NCBI GenBank assembly: GCA_018417955.1
Contig: JACTVC010000006.1
Location: 744,001-808,000 of the forward strand
DNA from: Laccaria trichodermophora
Lineage: Eukaryota > Basidiomycota > Agaricomycetes > Agaricales > Hydnangiaceae
DNA length: 64,000 nucleotides
Direction of reading: 5' to 3'
Positions 23,101 through 34,800 of this stretch are shown here, one piece after another. A program made the translations under genes and the position numbers. Positions within the stretch are counted from its first letter, which is position 1. Every line of letters starts with the position of its first letter. The notes beneath the pieces were generated by a model that saw only the letters and a program-made list of their open reading frames with translations, was not told the DNA's origin and did not search any database.

Positions 23101-26100
23101 CACTTCAGTCACCCACCTTGACCAAGCTATTAGCCTTGTAAAATATAAGAATGTATCCAGGCTAATAGGTTGTGCCAGCTGTTTATTTTTTTGCCTTTGG
23201 GTAAAAATATAATATTGGATTGGGTAGAAAATGTTTGATCTTTAATATTGTGACCAGAAATGTTTGGGTTGATATTTTGTATTGAAAAATATCCTAGCCA
23301 TCTGAAAGTGGTCAGAAATGTTTGAAGCATGTTAGAGTGGTAGGAAATATTTGAAGTGTTTCAGACTGGTCGGAAATGTTTTAGCCATGTCACACTGCTG
23401 AAAAATCTTTTGACCATGTCACACTGCTCAGAAATGTTTTAGCCATGTCACACAGGCAAAAAATTTCCTGCCAGTGTCACGGAGTATCTGGGGTCCTAGT
23501 TTCAAAAAAAAAACTTCAAAAATTTCTGACCATTCATACTTTTATCTTCTGGATTCAACTTTTCTACAAAATTTATCATAAATATAATTTTGGTCCTAAA
23601 CTTGCCCTTTAACTTTTATATTATATTTTTATTATAGAAACAGCAGATTATATATTGCATGCAACTGTATCTATTGGTATTCAGCTATTTGTTATATAGT
23701 TATAGCCTCTAAATTCTGCTTCATCAGATAATAAAGGTTTTTACTGACTGCTCTTATATTGAGTTTATATTGGTAATTGCCTACAATAGATTAGCCTTAC
23801 CAACTGAATCATTACTGTTGTCTATTATTCATGCAAATTACCAGAGGTAAATATTGGCTGATGTGCAAGCCATATTCTTCACTGCAGTAAACCTATGTTT
23901 CTGAAAACTAGAGAGAGTTCTGGGGATTGTTACATTTACTATGCTAGCTATATTTTCTCACTCCCATAGAGGTATGTTCCTGAGCACTGGAGAGTTCTGA
24001 GAATTGTCAGAGTCTGATGTTTCATGTAAATGTATAGGTGATGTATTTGTATTTGTTGACTATAATAATATATTAAATTTAACACCATCATGACTGCCAG
24101 TACTTTGTTGTGCCCCACTTATTTCTGCAGAAATGGCTAGAATCCTCCAGAATTCTGATCTCTCTATTAGAAATACTTGAATTTTGTTTTTTTACCTTTG
24201 TATTTTAGACCTTGACAACACCCAACAAGAAGTCCTATTTTTTCTCATTTTTACCATATTTTATAAATGATTTTCATTTAAAATAGTAACATTTCTCATT
24301 CAAAAATGCAAAATGGACTCTGAAATCAGCTCTGCAATATTATGACCACCAGTAATTACCATCTACATTTTCCCCAATGCTACTCTCATTTTATTGCAAT
24401 TTTCTGGCTATATTTGCACAAATTACCCTATTTGGAAATATGCACAGGTCATGTCCACCATGCACCCACATTGTCAATAACAGTCAATGGTATGTCTGTC
24501 CTTTTTTTCTCTTTTCTTTTCTGATTCTTATAGTATATTTGTATCAATTACTATATTAGAAAATGCACATAAACTATGTATATGGTACCTCAATATTCCT
24601 GACAATAGTCTATTATTTTCCTCTTTGGCTCTAATTGGATATATTTTCATTATTTACTTGATTTGGAAATATGCACAGACCAAGTAAACAGTGCACCAAG
24701 ATCTATTTACATCACATGATGTCTTTTTCCTTTTTTCTAATTATATTTGTATTAATTACTATATTAGAAAATGTGCACAAAATATGTTCATAGTATGTCA
24801 ATATTGTCAATAATATTACATTATTTTTCTGTTTTTCTTCTAATTTTCTGGCTATATTTTCGTTAATTACCATACTTGGAAATATGCACAGGCCAAGTAA
24901 ACAGTACATCAAAATTATCACATATCATTTGAATTTTTATTTTATTTTTCTGCCTATATTTCTGTTGATTATCATATTCAAAAATATTCAGACCCTGTAT
25001 TTTGTACTCCAGTATTTTTAACATTACTTTATTATTATTATTTTATTTTTCTGAATTTCCAGCTTTATTGAATTTCCTCTATTATTTTTTCTCTTTCTCT
25101 TCAATTTTTCATGTGGAAATGCAATACTTACTTTATTTTGGAATTGTAGTAGCCACACTATTCTGGTGTAAATACTAGATAAGTGGCTATTATGTGACTG
25201 TATCACATGATACATCATATAATATGTCACATGATCAGACCACATGATACATCACATGTCATTGTCACATGATCCCATCACATGATGACTATATCACATG
25301 ATTGATCACACATAAACCATGTATATGGTACCTCAATATTCCTGATATAGTCTATTATTTTCCTCTTTTTCCTGTAATTTTATGGCTATATTTTCATCAT
25401 AGACTATGATTGGAAATATGGACAGACCAAGTAAACAGTACACCAAGAACTATTTACATCACATGATTTTTCTGATTTTACTAATTACATTTGTATTAAT
25501 TACTATATTAGCAAATGTGCACAGGCCATGTACATACCCAATATTGTCAACAACAGTCTATTTTCTTATTTTTCTGGCTATATTTGTATCAATTACTATA
25601 TCAGAAAATATGCACAAACTATGTTCATAGTATGTAAATATTGTCAATAATAGTACATTATGTTTCTGTTTTTCTTCTAATTTTCTGGCTATATTTTCAT
25701 TAATTACCATATTTGGAAATATGCCCAAACCAAGTAAACAGTACATCAAAATCATCACATATCATTTGAATTTCTTCTTATTTTTCTTCATATATTTATA
25801 TTGATTACCATATTGGAAAATATGCACAGACCCTGTATATTGTACCCCAATATTTTCAACAATACATTATTATTTTAAGTTTAATTTTCTAATTTTCTAG
25901 CATTATTGAATTTCTTTTCTTATTTTTCTGGCTGTATTTGTATTAATTACCATATTGACCACATATCTATTTCCCTCCCCCCCCTTTTTTTTTCTCTCAT
26001 TTTCTATATATATTTCCATAATAGGAAATGTGCACAGGCCATAAGTAATGGTCTATTATTATTTCTACTTTTTTTCTGACAGCAGTGGTGGTGTCAGAAG

Positions 26101-29100
26101 GCAGATCACATGATATAGAATCTGAATAACTACATAATGAGTCAGATGTTTGTCTATTATTTGTGCTATTGCTTCCATGCCTATCCATGGCCTTGCTCTT
26201 ATGTTTTGCTGCTCTGTCCCCATGCCAAAGACAATACCCAAACAAGAGCCCTTACTCCTCTCCTTTGTGGAATCCTCTGCACCATTTACAATGGTTTTAT
26301 ATAATATCAAGAACCAATATATTGAATTTCCTACAGGGTGGTGGTGTATTGCATGTTGGTAGTGAATGTGTATTGGGTCATTGTTATGTCCTTGTAATAG
26401 TAGTAGGGTACCTACAAATCTTATGCATTCCCTACACCATACCTACACATTACAATGTCTATATCTACATGCAATATGTCTATACTATCTACAAATGACA
26501 GTAACTAGATGATCACTATGAGCATATAAAGTGCACTGTTCAATGATCCTCACCTCCCAGCAGATGTGTAACACACTATCTATGTGTTTGTTATATGTGG
26601 GGAGCTGTTGATGAATGTTGTTTAGTGGTGTTAAAACCAAGCTGTGATCAGCTACAATACATCAAGAGAAATTCTGCCAGTATCAAGTGGAGATCATTCA
26701 TGCTTCAGAATTCCACTGCATAATCTCCACTCCTTCTCTGGAAATTCTACACCAAAAGGTTGGATAAATGAAAGATTACTCCTTCATCTACTGGTGCATA
26801 TATATGGTAGTGTAGACAGCTGTATACCTAATACAGCCTTACAGCCTCCCCTACTCTATAACATCAACCAGAACCTTCCAACATGTAGTCATCATGATAT
26901 AGGTGACCCCAGGGGATCTCACCTTCCAACTTGTCATTTACTGCTACAGTTCATGAGGTAAATCAACTGGCAATGTGATCTTGCCTCTGGCTTAGTTTGA
27001 ACCAACCTGCTGACAAGCTGTAATCTTTTATTTAGTGTAAACTGAATGACTCTGATAAACTCAAATTACTTGCTAAACTTCTGTGTCACAAGACCCAGTC
27101 TATCAGGGCAGGTCTTATCAGATCTGCACTATTATCTCTTCCTGCATCTGTATCCAACCTCTGATGGATTTCCAGGGTAGCTTTGAACATCTGGAGCAAT
27201 CTCAAATCTTACTAAAATACACCCACATCTAATCTCTAACCCTCATTCTTCCTCTCTTTGGACTCAGCTGTGACCAAGATCACAGCTGGGTCTTCTTTCC
27301 ATTGTCATTCCAGCTTGCTATACAACTTTCATTGACAGCTTCTACATTTAATGCACATATAATCCATTAGACAACCCAAATTTGAAATACTACTAGAATA
27401 AAATTAGAAAGAAATTGGGTGTTGATGATGGGGTAATGTTTACATGGTCTGTGCACAGTTTCCAATATAGTAATGACTGAAATTACAGCCAAAAAGTCAC
27501 TGAAAATGGTCATTAATAATGTTAATGTATTGTTTACTTAGTCTGTGCACATTTCCAAATATGGTAATTAGTGAAAATATGGCCAGAAAATTGATGTCTG
27601 ACTGTGGCTGATATGTTTTCATCTGCATCTGATGGGCATATGATAAATGTTCATATTGTATATCACATGATACAGTCATATGATATGACATGTGATCAAT
27701 CATGTGATATAGTCATCATGTGATGGGATCATGTGACAATGACATGTGATGTATCATGTGGTCTGATCATGTGACATATTATATGATGTATCATGTGATA
27801 CAGTCACATAATAGCCACTTATCTAGTATTTACACCAGAATAGTGTGGCTACTACAATTCCAAAATAAAGTAAGTATTGCATTTCCACATGAAAAATTGA
27901 AGAGAAAGAGAAAAAATAATAGAGGAAATTCAATAAAGCTGGAAATTCAGAAAAATAAAATAATAATAATAAAGTAATGTTAAAAATACTGGAGTACAAA
28001 ATACAGGGTCTGAATATTTTTGAATATGATAATCAACAGAAATATAGGCAGAAAAATAAAATAAAAATTCAAATGATATGTGATAATTTTGATGTACTGT
28101 TTACTTGGCCTGTGCATATTTCCAAGTATGGTAATTAACGAAAATATAGCCAGAAAATTAGAAGAAAAACAGAAAAATAATGTAATATTATTGACAATAT
28201 TGACATACTATGAACATATTTTGTGCACATTTTCTAATATAGTAATTAATACAAATATAATTAGAAAAAAGGAAAAAGACATCATGTGATGTAAATAGAT
28301 CTTGGTGCACTGTTTACTTGGTCTGTGCATATTTCCAAATCAAGTAAATAATGAAAATATATCCAATTAGAGCCAAAGAGGAAAATAATAGACTATTGTC
28401 AGGAATATTGAGGTACCATATACATAGTTTATGTGCATTTTCTAATATAGTAATTGATACAAATATACTATAAGAATCAGAAAAGAAAAGAGAAAAAAAG
28501 GACAGACATACCATTGACTGTTATTGACAATGTGGGTGCATGGTGGACATGACCTGTGCATATTTCCAAATAGGGTAATTTGTGCAAATATAGCCAGAAA
28601 ATTGCAATAAAATGAGAGTAGCATTGGGGAAAATGTAGATGGTAATTACTGGTGGTCATAATATTGCAGAGCTGATTTCAGAGTCCATTTTGCATTTTTG
28701 AATGAGAAATGTTACTATTTTAAATGAAAATCATTTATAAAATATGGTAAAAATGAGAAAAAATAGGACTTCTTGTTGGGTGTTGTCAAGGTCTAAAATA
28801 CAAAGGTAAAAAAACAAAATTCAAGTATTTCTAATAGAGAGATCAGAATTCTGGAGGATTCTAGCCATTTCTGCAGAAATAAGTGGGGCACAACAAAGTA
28901 CTGGCAGTCATGATGGTGTTAAATTTAATATATTATTATAGTCAACAAATACAAATACATCACCTATACATTTACATGAAACATCAGACTCTGACAATTC
29001 TCAGAACTCTCCAGTGCTCAGGAACATACCTCTATGGGAGTGAGAAAATATAGCTAGCATAGTAAATGTAACAATCCCCAGAACTCTCTCTAGTTTTCAG

Positions 29101-29900
29101 AAACATAGGTTTACTGCAGTGAAGAATATGGCTTGCACATCAGCCAATATTTACCTCTGGTAATTTGCATGAATAATAGACAACAGTAATGATTCAGTTG
29201 GTAAGGCTAATCTATTGTAGGCAATTACCAATATAAACTCAATATAAGAGCAGTCAGTAAAAACCTTTATTATCTGATGAAGCAGAATTTAGAGGCTATA
29301 ACTATATAACAAATAGCTGAATACCAATAGATACAGTTGCATGCAATATATAATCTGCTGTTTCTATAATAAAAATATAATATAAAAGTTAAAGGGCAAG
29401 TTTAGGACCAAAATTATATTTATGATAAATTTTGTAGAAAAGTTGAATCCAGAAGATAAAAGTATGAATGGTCAGAAATTTTTGAAGTTTTTTTTTTGAA
29501 ACTAGGACCCCAGATACTCCGTGACACTGGCAGGAAATTTTTTGCCTGTGTGACATGGCTAAAACATTTCTGAGCAGTGTGACATGGTCAAAAGATTTTT
29601 CAGCAGTGTGACATGGCTAAAACATTTCCGACCAGTCTGAAACACTTCAAATATTTCCTACCACTCTAACATGCTTCAAACATTTCTGACCACTTTCAGA
29701 TGGCTAGGATATTTTTCAATACAAAATATCAACCCAAACATTTCTGGTCACAATATTAAAGATCAAACATTTTCTACCCAATCCAATATTATATTTTTAC
29801 CCAAAGGCAAAAAAATAAACAGCTGGCACAACCTATTAGCCTGGATACATTCTTATATTTTACAAGGCTAATAGCTTGGTCAAGGTGGGTGACTGAAGTG
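23101..29900. mobile_element. Long-TIR element 2, KDZ-type termini, non-autonomous
   Basis: The termini are CACTTCAGTCACCCACCTTG at 23101 and its complement ending at 29900. The arms, 23101-25308 and 27693-29900, are about 2.2 kb and essentially identical, pairing about centre 26500. The arms align with those of long-TIR element 1 with point differences and indels, so both belong to one family. The unique core of about 2.4 kb has no transposase. Flanking 8-mers (CTTTTTTG and AAAAAAAA) do not form a target duplication. It is inferred to depend on a KDZ transposase in trans. Confidence 0.8.
25309..27692. other. Core of long-TIR element 2, no gene seen
   Basis: This is AT-rich sequence with units ACCATATTTGGAAATATGC in its left part and no ORF above about 110 codons. 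The stretch 27098-27180 matches 12446-12530 (AGTCTATCAGGGCAGGTCTT) and 27325-27370 matches 12760-12805, showing that the two long-TIR elements share core as well as arms. Confidence 0.6.
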
Positions 29901-30025
29901 AAAAAAAAAGGGGTAGAAGCTTACCCAATAACACTGGAACGAGCAGCATCTGGATGGGCTGCAGCCTCAGAAGCTGGAACACTGGAGCGAGCAGCAGTGT
30001 CAGAGGCTGGTGCAGGAACCTCTTC
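29901..30025 (-). pseudogene. Fragment of the KDZ cargo gene's repeated exon
   Basis: AGCTTACCCAATAACACTGG, GAGCAGCATCTGGATGG and CTGCAGCCTCAGAAGCTGG repeat the exon 3 and donor region at 47725-47785 (AGCTTACCCAGCAACGCCAG, GGCCTGCAGCATCAGAAACT). It lies directly against the KDZ-type terminus at 29900, so a relative of the cargo gene has been broken here. Confidence 0.55.
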
Positions 30026-30602
30026 AGGGATTGCGTATGATGACGCGGTCCGTGTATCTATCAACGAAGCGATCCTGGCAAGCTGTGGTGTATGGATAGG
30101 TTTGCGTTATGGTGTGAGACCCTTGTCCAAGTATCTAGGAGTTAATCAAGGTCAATCTCTTTACGCGAGTGCTACTTGCTCTGGAATGCCACAAGCATAG
30201 ACAAACTCTCCCTTCTCGGAAAGCCGCAGAAAGGTGTTAGGAGATTTCCCTCAGGAAAGATGTGTAAACACAATCAGAGCACAAGGAGAGACACGAGCTC
30301 TCCACAGTACAGTATCAACAATTCTACTGACCTTACTTCTAAAACCCCTTGTATACTCATGATTGAGTTGTGAGGACGATGCTCAAGTGCGCAAGTTAGA
30401 ACAGAGATGATAGTAAAGTTAGATGATTTGTTTACATATGTGACAAAGTGATATGTACTTGAACATGACTACTGTGATTGCATGACAACTTGATTCCCTG
30501 ATGTGGCTTGTGGATAAGCAGCGTTGGATAGGAAATACCGTAAAGAGGGGAATGAGAGAAGCCATAGGCTTAGGTATTCATGCCCTGTTACAGAGCCCCC
30601 CT
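30026..30602 (-). repeat. Polypurine tract and probable 3' LTR of Gypsy copy 2
   Basis: On the minus strand the third ORF runs into TAGGGGGGCTCTGTAACAGG. The G-run is a polypurine tract and the LTR would begin at TGTAAC (30587-30592). The ORF's own TAA stop is inside that TGTAAC. The downstream sequence to about 30026 has no ORF; its last 150 bases resemble 12290-12420. The 5' LTR is missing because the element is cut at 42016, so LTR boundaries cannot be confirmed by comparison. Confidence 0.55.
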
Positions 30603-33036
30603 ATTTCCGATCCGATGAGGCCGGTACTCCTCCAGTAACTCGATGTCGATTATGCACCGCTTGTGCCAATCCAACGAAAAACCGTCGATCAGTTTGGCAT
30701 GCAACTTGTTCAACGTTGCTGGAACTAGCTGGTTGAGGCAATCCTTCGAACCCTGGTGACTGCAATTCAGACGATGGAAATAATCATTCCACATTCCTGG
30801 AGTCCTGAATTTTGCTGAACCCTGTAAGATTTCCCTTGTAAGGTCGACGAACATATTCTCCATGCGGTCATCCCACTCTCCGGTCCAGAAGAAACAACTG
30901 TCGTCCAGGATGTCCTGCGAAGGATACAAGGAGCAGTCCCTATCGATGTCACTGCGGATGCAGCCGAAGAAGACATCAATCTCCTGAGGACTCATTTCGT
31001 CCGTGTAGAGAAACATAGGATTATCGTCGTCCGAGTCAATATAGCCGCGTCTGTGCAGATAAACATCTGGAGATGGTCCTTCCATGAATTGAGCAACTAG
31101 CTCCGGGCCACCCCATTTGCGGCCAAGCCAAGCTTCTGGGCCACCCAGTCCCACTAAAATCCTCACGTGAGGCCTTCGGATAATGTTGTTAACCCAGCTC
31201 ATGTAATAGGCCTTCAGAGCCCAGAGCAGTGTATGTGAATGGCAGTTCCATCACGCAAGTAGGTTTCCCCACGACACGGTCTGTGTCAGAAACTTCTTCA
31301 GGTTTGAACCTGCCAAAGTCTTCAACCTTGACGCCAATGCTAAAAGGAATGCTGTGAGTGATAGCTTTGAGAAGTACCTCAGCCATCGTGGAAACGTCGC
31401 GAGAACAAGCCGCCCAGTAACGCAGACGAGCCTGAGCTCTCTTATTGGGCACCAGTAGGAATCTGACGTCGAGATAGTCGATGTTCCACTCCAGCTGTTT
31501 CTTGCTAACCCACGCAGTGGTCGCCGTTGCGTACTGGCTGCCCAGACTGTGCAGATCGTCGATGTATGCTGCGTGACTGTTGGGTAATTGGTCTCTAGAC
31601 GCAGCCTGCCCGCGGTCAGGGGATGCAGAGTGTGTATGAAGATCTCGTTCACCTGAACTATGTGAGCGTCTGGCTGCGGAGGAAGCCCTAGAATCTGGTA
31701 GACTAGAAGGGGAAACCATGGAACGTATCCATGTTGAAGCAATGTTGAGTGGAGAAGCTGGAGTTGGCACTAAGAGCAGTGGGTGGGAAGCTGGGACCCA
31801 ATGAGGATGAGGCAGAAGACGTGTCCCATCAGTTGTGTCCATCTCAATGGAGTTCAAGTCGTTGTCTTCGTAGACATCTCCCAGTCGACTAACTAAGGTA
31901 ATCCTACCACACTCGTCAAAACGCACTTTGCCTGTAGGAGCGTGGACAGCTTTGAACAACTCGCGGATTTCGCGATCCCCTCGACATGCTTCCGTAGTAG
32001 ATCCTGGGCCCCAGCAACCCGCACGCTGACCTCCACCTGTATCCATGTGTCGTGGCTTCCATCGCCAGATGGTGACGTAGCTGTCCGCATCATCCGTCTC
32101 AATGCAGAAGTGATACCTTCCTGCGTAATCTTCGATCAGGGAATCATCGATTACAAGTCTCGCAGACCATCCTTCGAAGTTGCAAATGTACACCATAGTG
32201 TTGGAAGGGATGTCGGAGAAGGAAGGGGAAGAGGTGTGATCTGGCGATTGTCGTAGCTGAAAGAATTCGTTGTATTGCTTGATGGCGTCGATGTCGTCTT
32301 GAAAACCCATCATGTCCCCCTCCAAGACCTCAGACCTGTCCAGAGTGTCGCATGTGTCGTGGTAAGCTTGCAGTATAGTTGGGGATAGCCATGTGAAGCA
32401 GGGGTAGTCATCGTTATCCTCCTGCCAGAAATAATAGACAGGAACGTTCTCCATGTGGAGATGTCCTATGTTCAGAACATGCCAGCGCCTCGGCAGGTCA
32501 ACGAAAACTCCTCTTTTCTTGAGATCCCGTAGCTTGAAACCGCCGATGTAATCCACCATCCATCCTTGGAGAACGTCGTCCCATCCGGACACTGAAGACG
32601 ACCACCAGTTGATAAACCCCAGGTATTCCAAGACCTGTCCTCGTGCATCTTCTGCTAACGATCTAGCTCCCTGAGCTGAGTCCCAAGCTGCTGACAGCAG
32701 CAGATAATTGAACTTTGTTGGGTGAGGCGTGCTGGAAACGAATGGTGGTTGCGATGTGATGGACTCGATGCAGAGCCATAACTTCGTCAATGAGTCTTCC
32801 GCTTTAGCACGTAGGGTGGGATCATAACGAAATTTACCGTCGTCGCCTGTCCATGGAACACTGCCCTCTCCGAAATACCAGGGTACGGCGTCGTTCTCCT
32901 CTGCAAAATAATCGATGACATTCCACGCATCCCAATGATACTTGTCTGCGTACCACGTGGGTCGTTTGGTCCAAGTCCAGGCGTCCGGTCGGACTGGTAG
33001 CTGCCAATTACATGATGTAGTTATGGCAGCTGCCAT
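30588..33036 (-). pseudogene. Third ORF of a Ty3/Gypsy element, copy 2; function unknown
   Basis: A 615-codon frame (33036 to 31189) is followed by a 204-codon frame starting at 31202. Alignment with copy 1 (YLAKMNDMLRRPHAR against YYMSWVNNIIRRPHVR) shows they are one gene broken by a one-base shift near 31215. Copy 2 lacks roughly the first 110-150 residues of copy 1; the palindrome at 33101-34800 occupies that place. Residues are rich in W, D and aromatic amino acids, and a low-complexity S/R/H stretch lies near residues 440-480. No membrane span or known motif is seen. The stop overlaps the putative LTR start. Base composition is more GC-rich than the surrounding AT-rich elements, as for gag-pol. 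Confidence 0.7.
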
Positions 33037-33055
33037 AAAAAAACTTGATCAGCTA

Positions 33056-33095
33056 CCGTGAATGAATGAAATGCAAAGTTTTCATTCATTCACGG
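33056..33095. repeat. Perfect-arm 40-bp hairpin
   Basis: CCGTGAATGAATGAAA and its complement TTTTCATTCATTCACGG are separated by about 7 bases. The hairpin lies between the truncated N-terminus of the third ORF and the 1.7-kb palindrome and may be a trace of its insertion. Confidence 0.75.
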
Positions 33096-33100
33096 CACCT

Positions 33101-34800
33101 GTTTCATTTGAGATAATTTATTCTGTTTCATTCATTCCCGGCAACTGTTTCATTTTTTTTCATTCATTGCCGTGGAGAATGAAATCGTTTTTGTTTCATT
33201 CCATTTCATTTCAATCCTTTCTTCATTCCTACCAGGAAGAATGAAATTTATTCTGTTTCATTTATTCCTGGCAACTATTTCATTCTTTGTTTCATTTTTT
33301 GTTTCATTCTTACCATGGAATTTTTGTTTCATTCTTTATTTCATTTTTGTTTCAATCTTTCAGGCAACAATTTCGATGTTTTAATACACACCTAAATAAG
33401 GAAATAATATACAATTATGCCTGATATGTGTTGTGCCCTACTGCAGTAGTGTGGGAGGCCATATGGGAGTACTTTTGCATTTGAGGCTCAAATACATAAC
33501 AAGATAGGCATACTGTTGCCAAATAAGGCACTTTAATATTTTACATCAATTACATAATAATTTTCCCAGCTCTAACAATAAAGGAATGAATGAAACAGTT
33601 GCCGTGGTGGAATGAAATGAAAAATGAAGTAATTTCTGTGAATCAATGAAATGAAATGAATGAAACAGTTGCCGTGAATCAATGAAACAGAATGAATCAT
33701 TTTGAATGAAATGGGTGCCGTGAATCAATGAAATTTCATTTCATTCCCTCACGGTAGCTGATCAAGTTTTGCCACGGCAGCTGCCATAAATACATCGATG
33801 TAGAGTGCAGCTACTAGTGCCGGTCGAGCGGCTAAATCAGGGGGAAGGAATGCGCGATCCGTTAAGGCTTCCTCGAATATGGTTGTCGAGGGAATTCTGC
33901 CTGCTGAAGCGTTCAAAGCGATCCATTGCCCTGCTACCATCTCTGCGCAGCCTGAGATTGGGACTTTGCCATCCCCATCGGTGTATAAGCATTCCATGGA
34001 GGCAGCTGTCTGGGCGTGGATCTGAGTCGGTGTCAAGAGTAGAATGTCCAAGACTGGGTGTAGAAAGAAAAAGAAAGAAGAAGGAAGAAAAAGGAAAAGC
34101 AAACAAAGCACTAGTAGCTGCATTCTACATCGATGCATTTATGGCAGCTGGCGTGGCAAAACTTGATCAGCTACTGTGAGGGAATGAAATGAAATTTCAT
34201 TGATTCACGGCACCCATTTCATTCAAAATGATTCATTCTGTTTCATTGATTCACAGAAATTACTTCATTTTTCATTTCATTCCACTACGGCAACTGTTTC
34301 ATTCATTGCTCCATTGTTAGAGCTGGGAGAATTATTATGTAATTGATGTAGAATATTAAAGTGCCTTATTTGGCAACAGTATGTCTATCTTGCTATGTAT
34401 TTGAGCCTCAAATGCAAAAGTACTCCCATATGGCCTCCCACACCACTGCAGTAGGGCACAACACATATCAGGAATAATTGTATATTATTTCCTTATTTAT
34501 GTGTGTATTAAACATCGAAATTGTTGCCTGAAAGATTGAAACAAAAATGAAATAACTCCCTGAAAAGAATGAAATAAAAATTCCATGGTAAAAATGAAAC
34601 AAAAAATGAAACAAAGAATGAAATAGTTGCCAGGAATGAATGAAACAGAATAAATTTCATTCTTCCTGGTAGGAATGAAGAAAGGATTGAAATGAAATGG
34701 AATGAAACAAAAACGATTTCATTCTCCACGGCAATGAATGAAAAAAAATGAAACAGTTGCCGGGAATGAATGAAACAGAATAAATCATTTCAAATGAAAC
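33101..34800. mobile_element. 1.7-kb TTTCATT palindrome inserted in Gypsy copy 2
   Basis: GTTTCATTTGAGATAATTTA at 33101 is inverted at the 34800 end. The arms run to about 33820 and from about 34110 (some 700 bases each, with short indels). They contain many units of TTTCATTC and GGCAACTG/CAGTTGCCG. An inner inverted segment carries GGCAGCTGCCAT and AACTTGATCAGCTAC, the same words found at 33029-33056 outside the element. The 290-bp spacer is more GC-rich and carries an ORF whose N-terminus is hydrophobic, but I see no homology. It separates the integrase from the third ORF. Confidence 0.75.

Noticed and set aside
33749..34138. 129-codon ORF with a signal-peptide-like N-terminus in the palindrome spacer
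   Set aside because: It overlaps the repeat arms on both sides and competes with an equally long ORF on the other strand.
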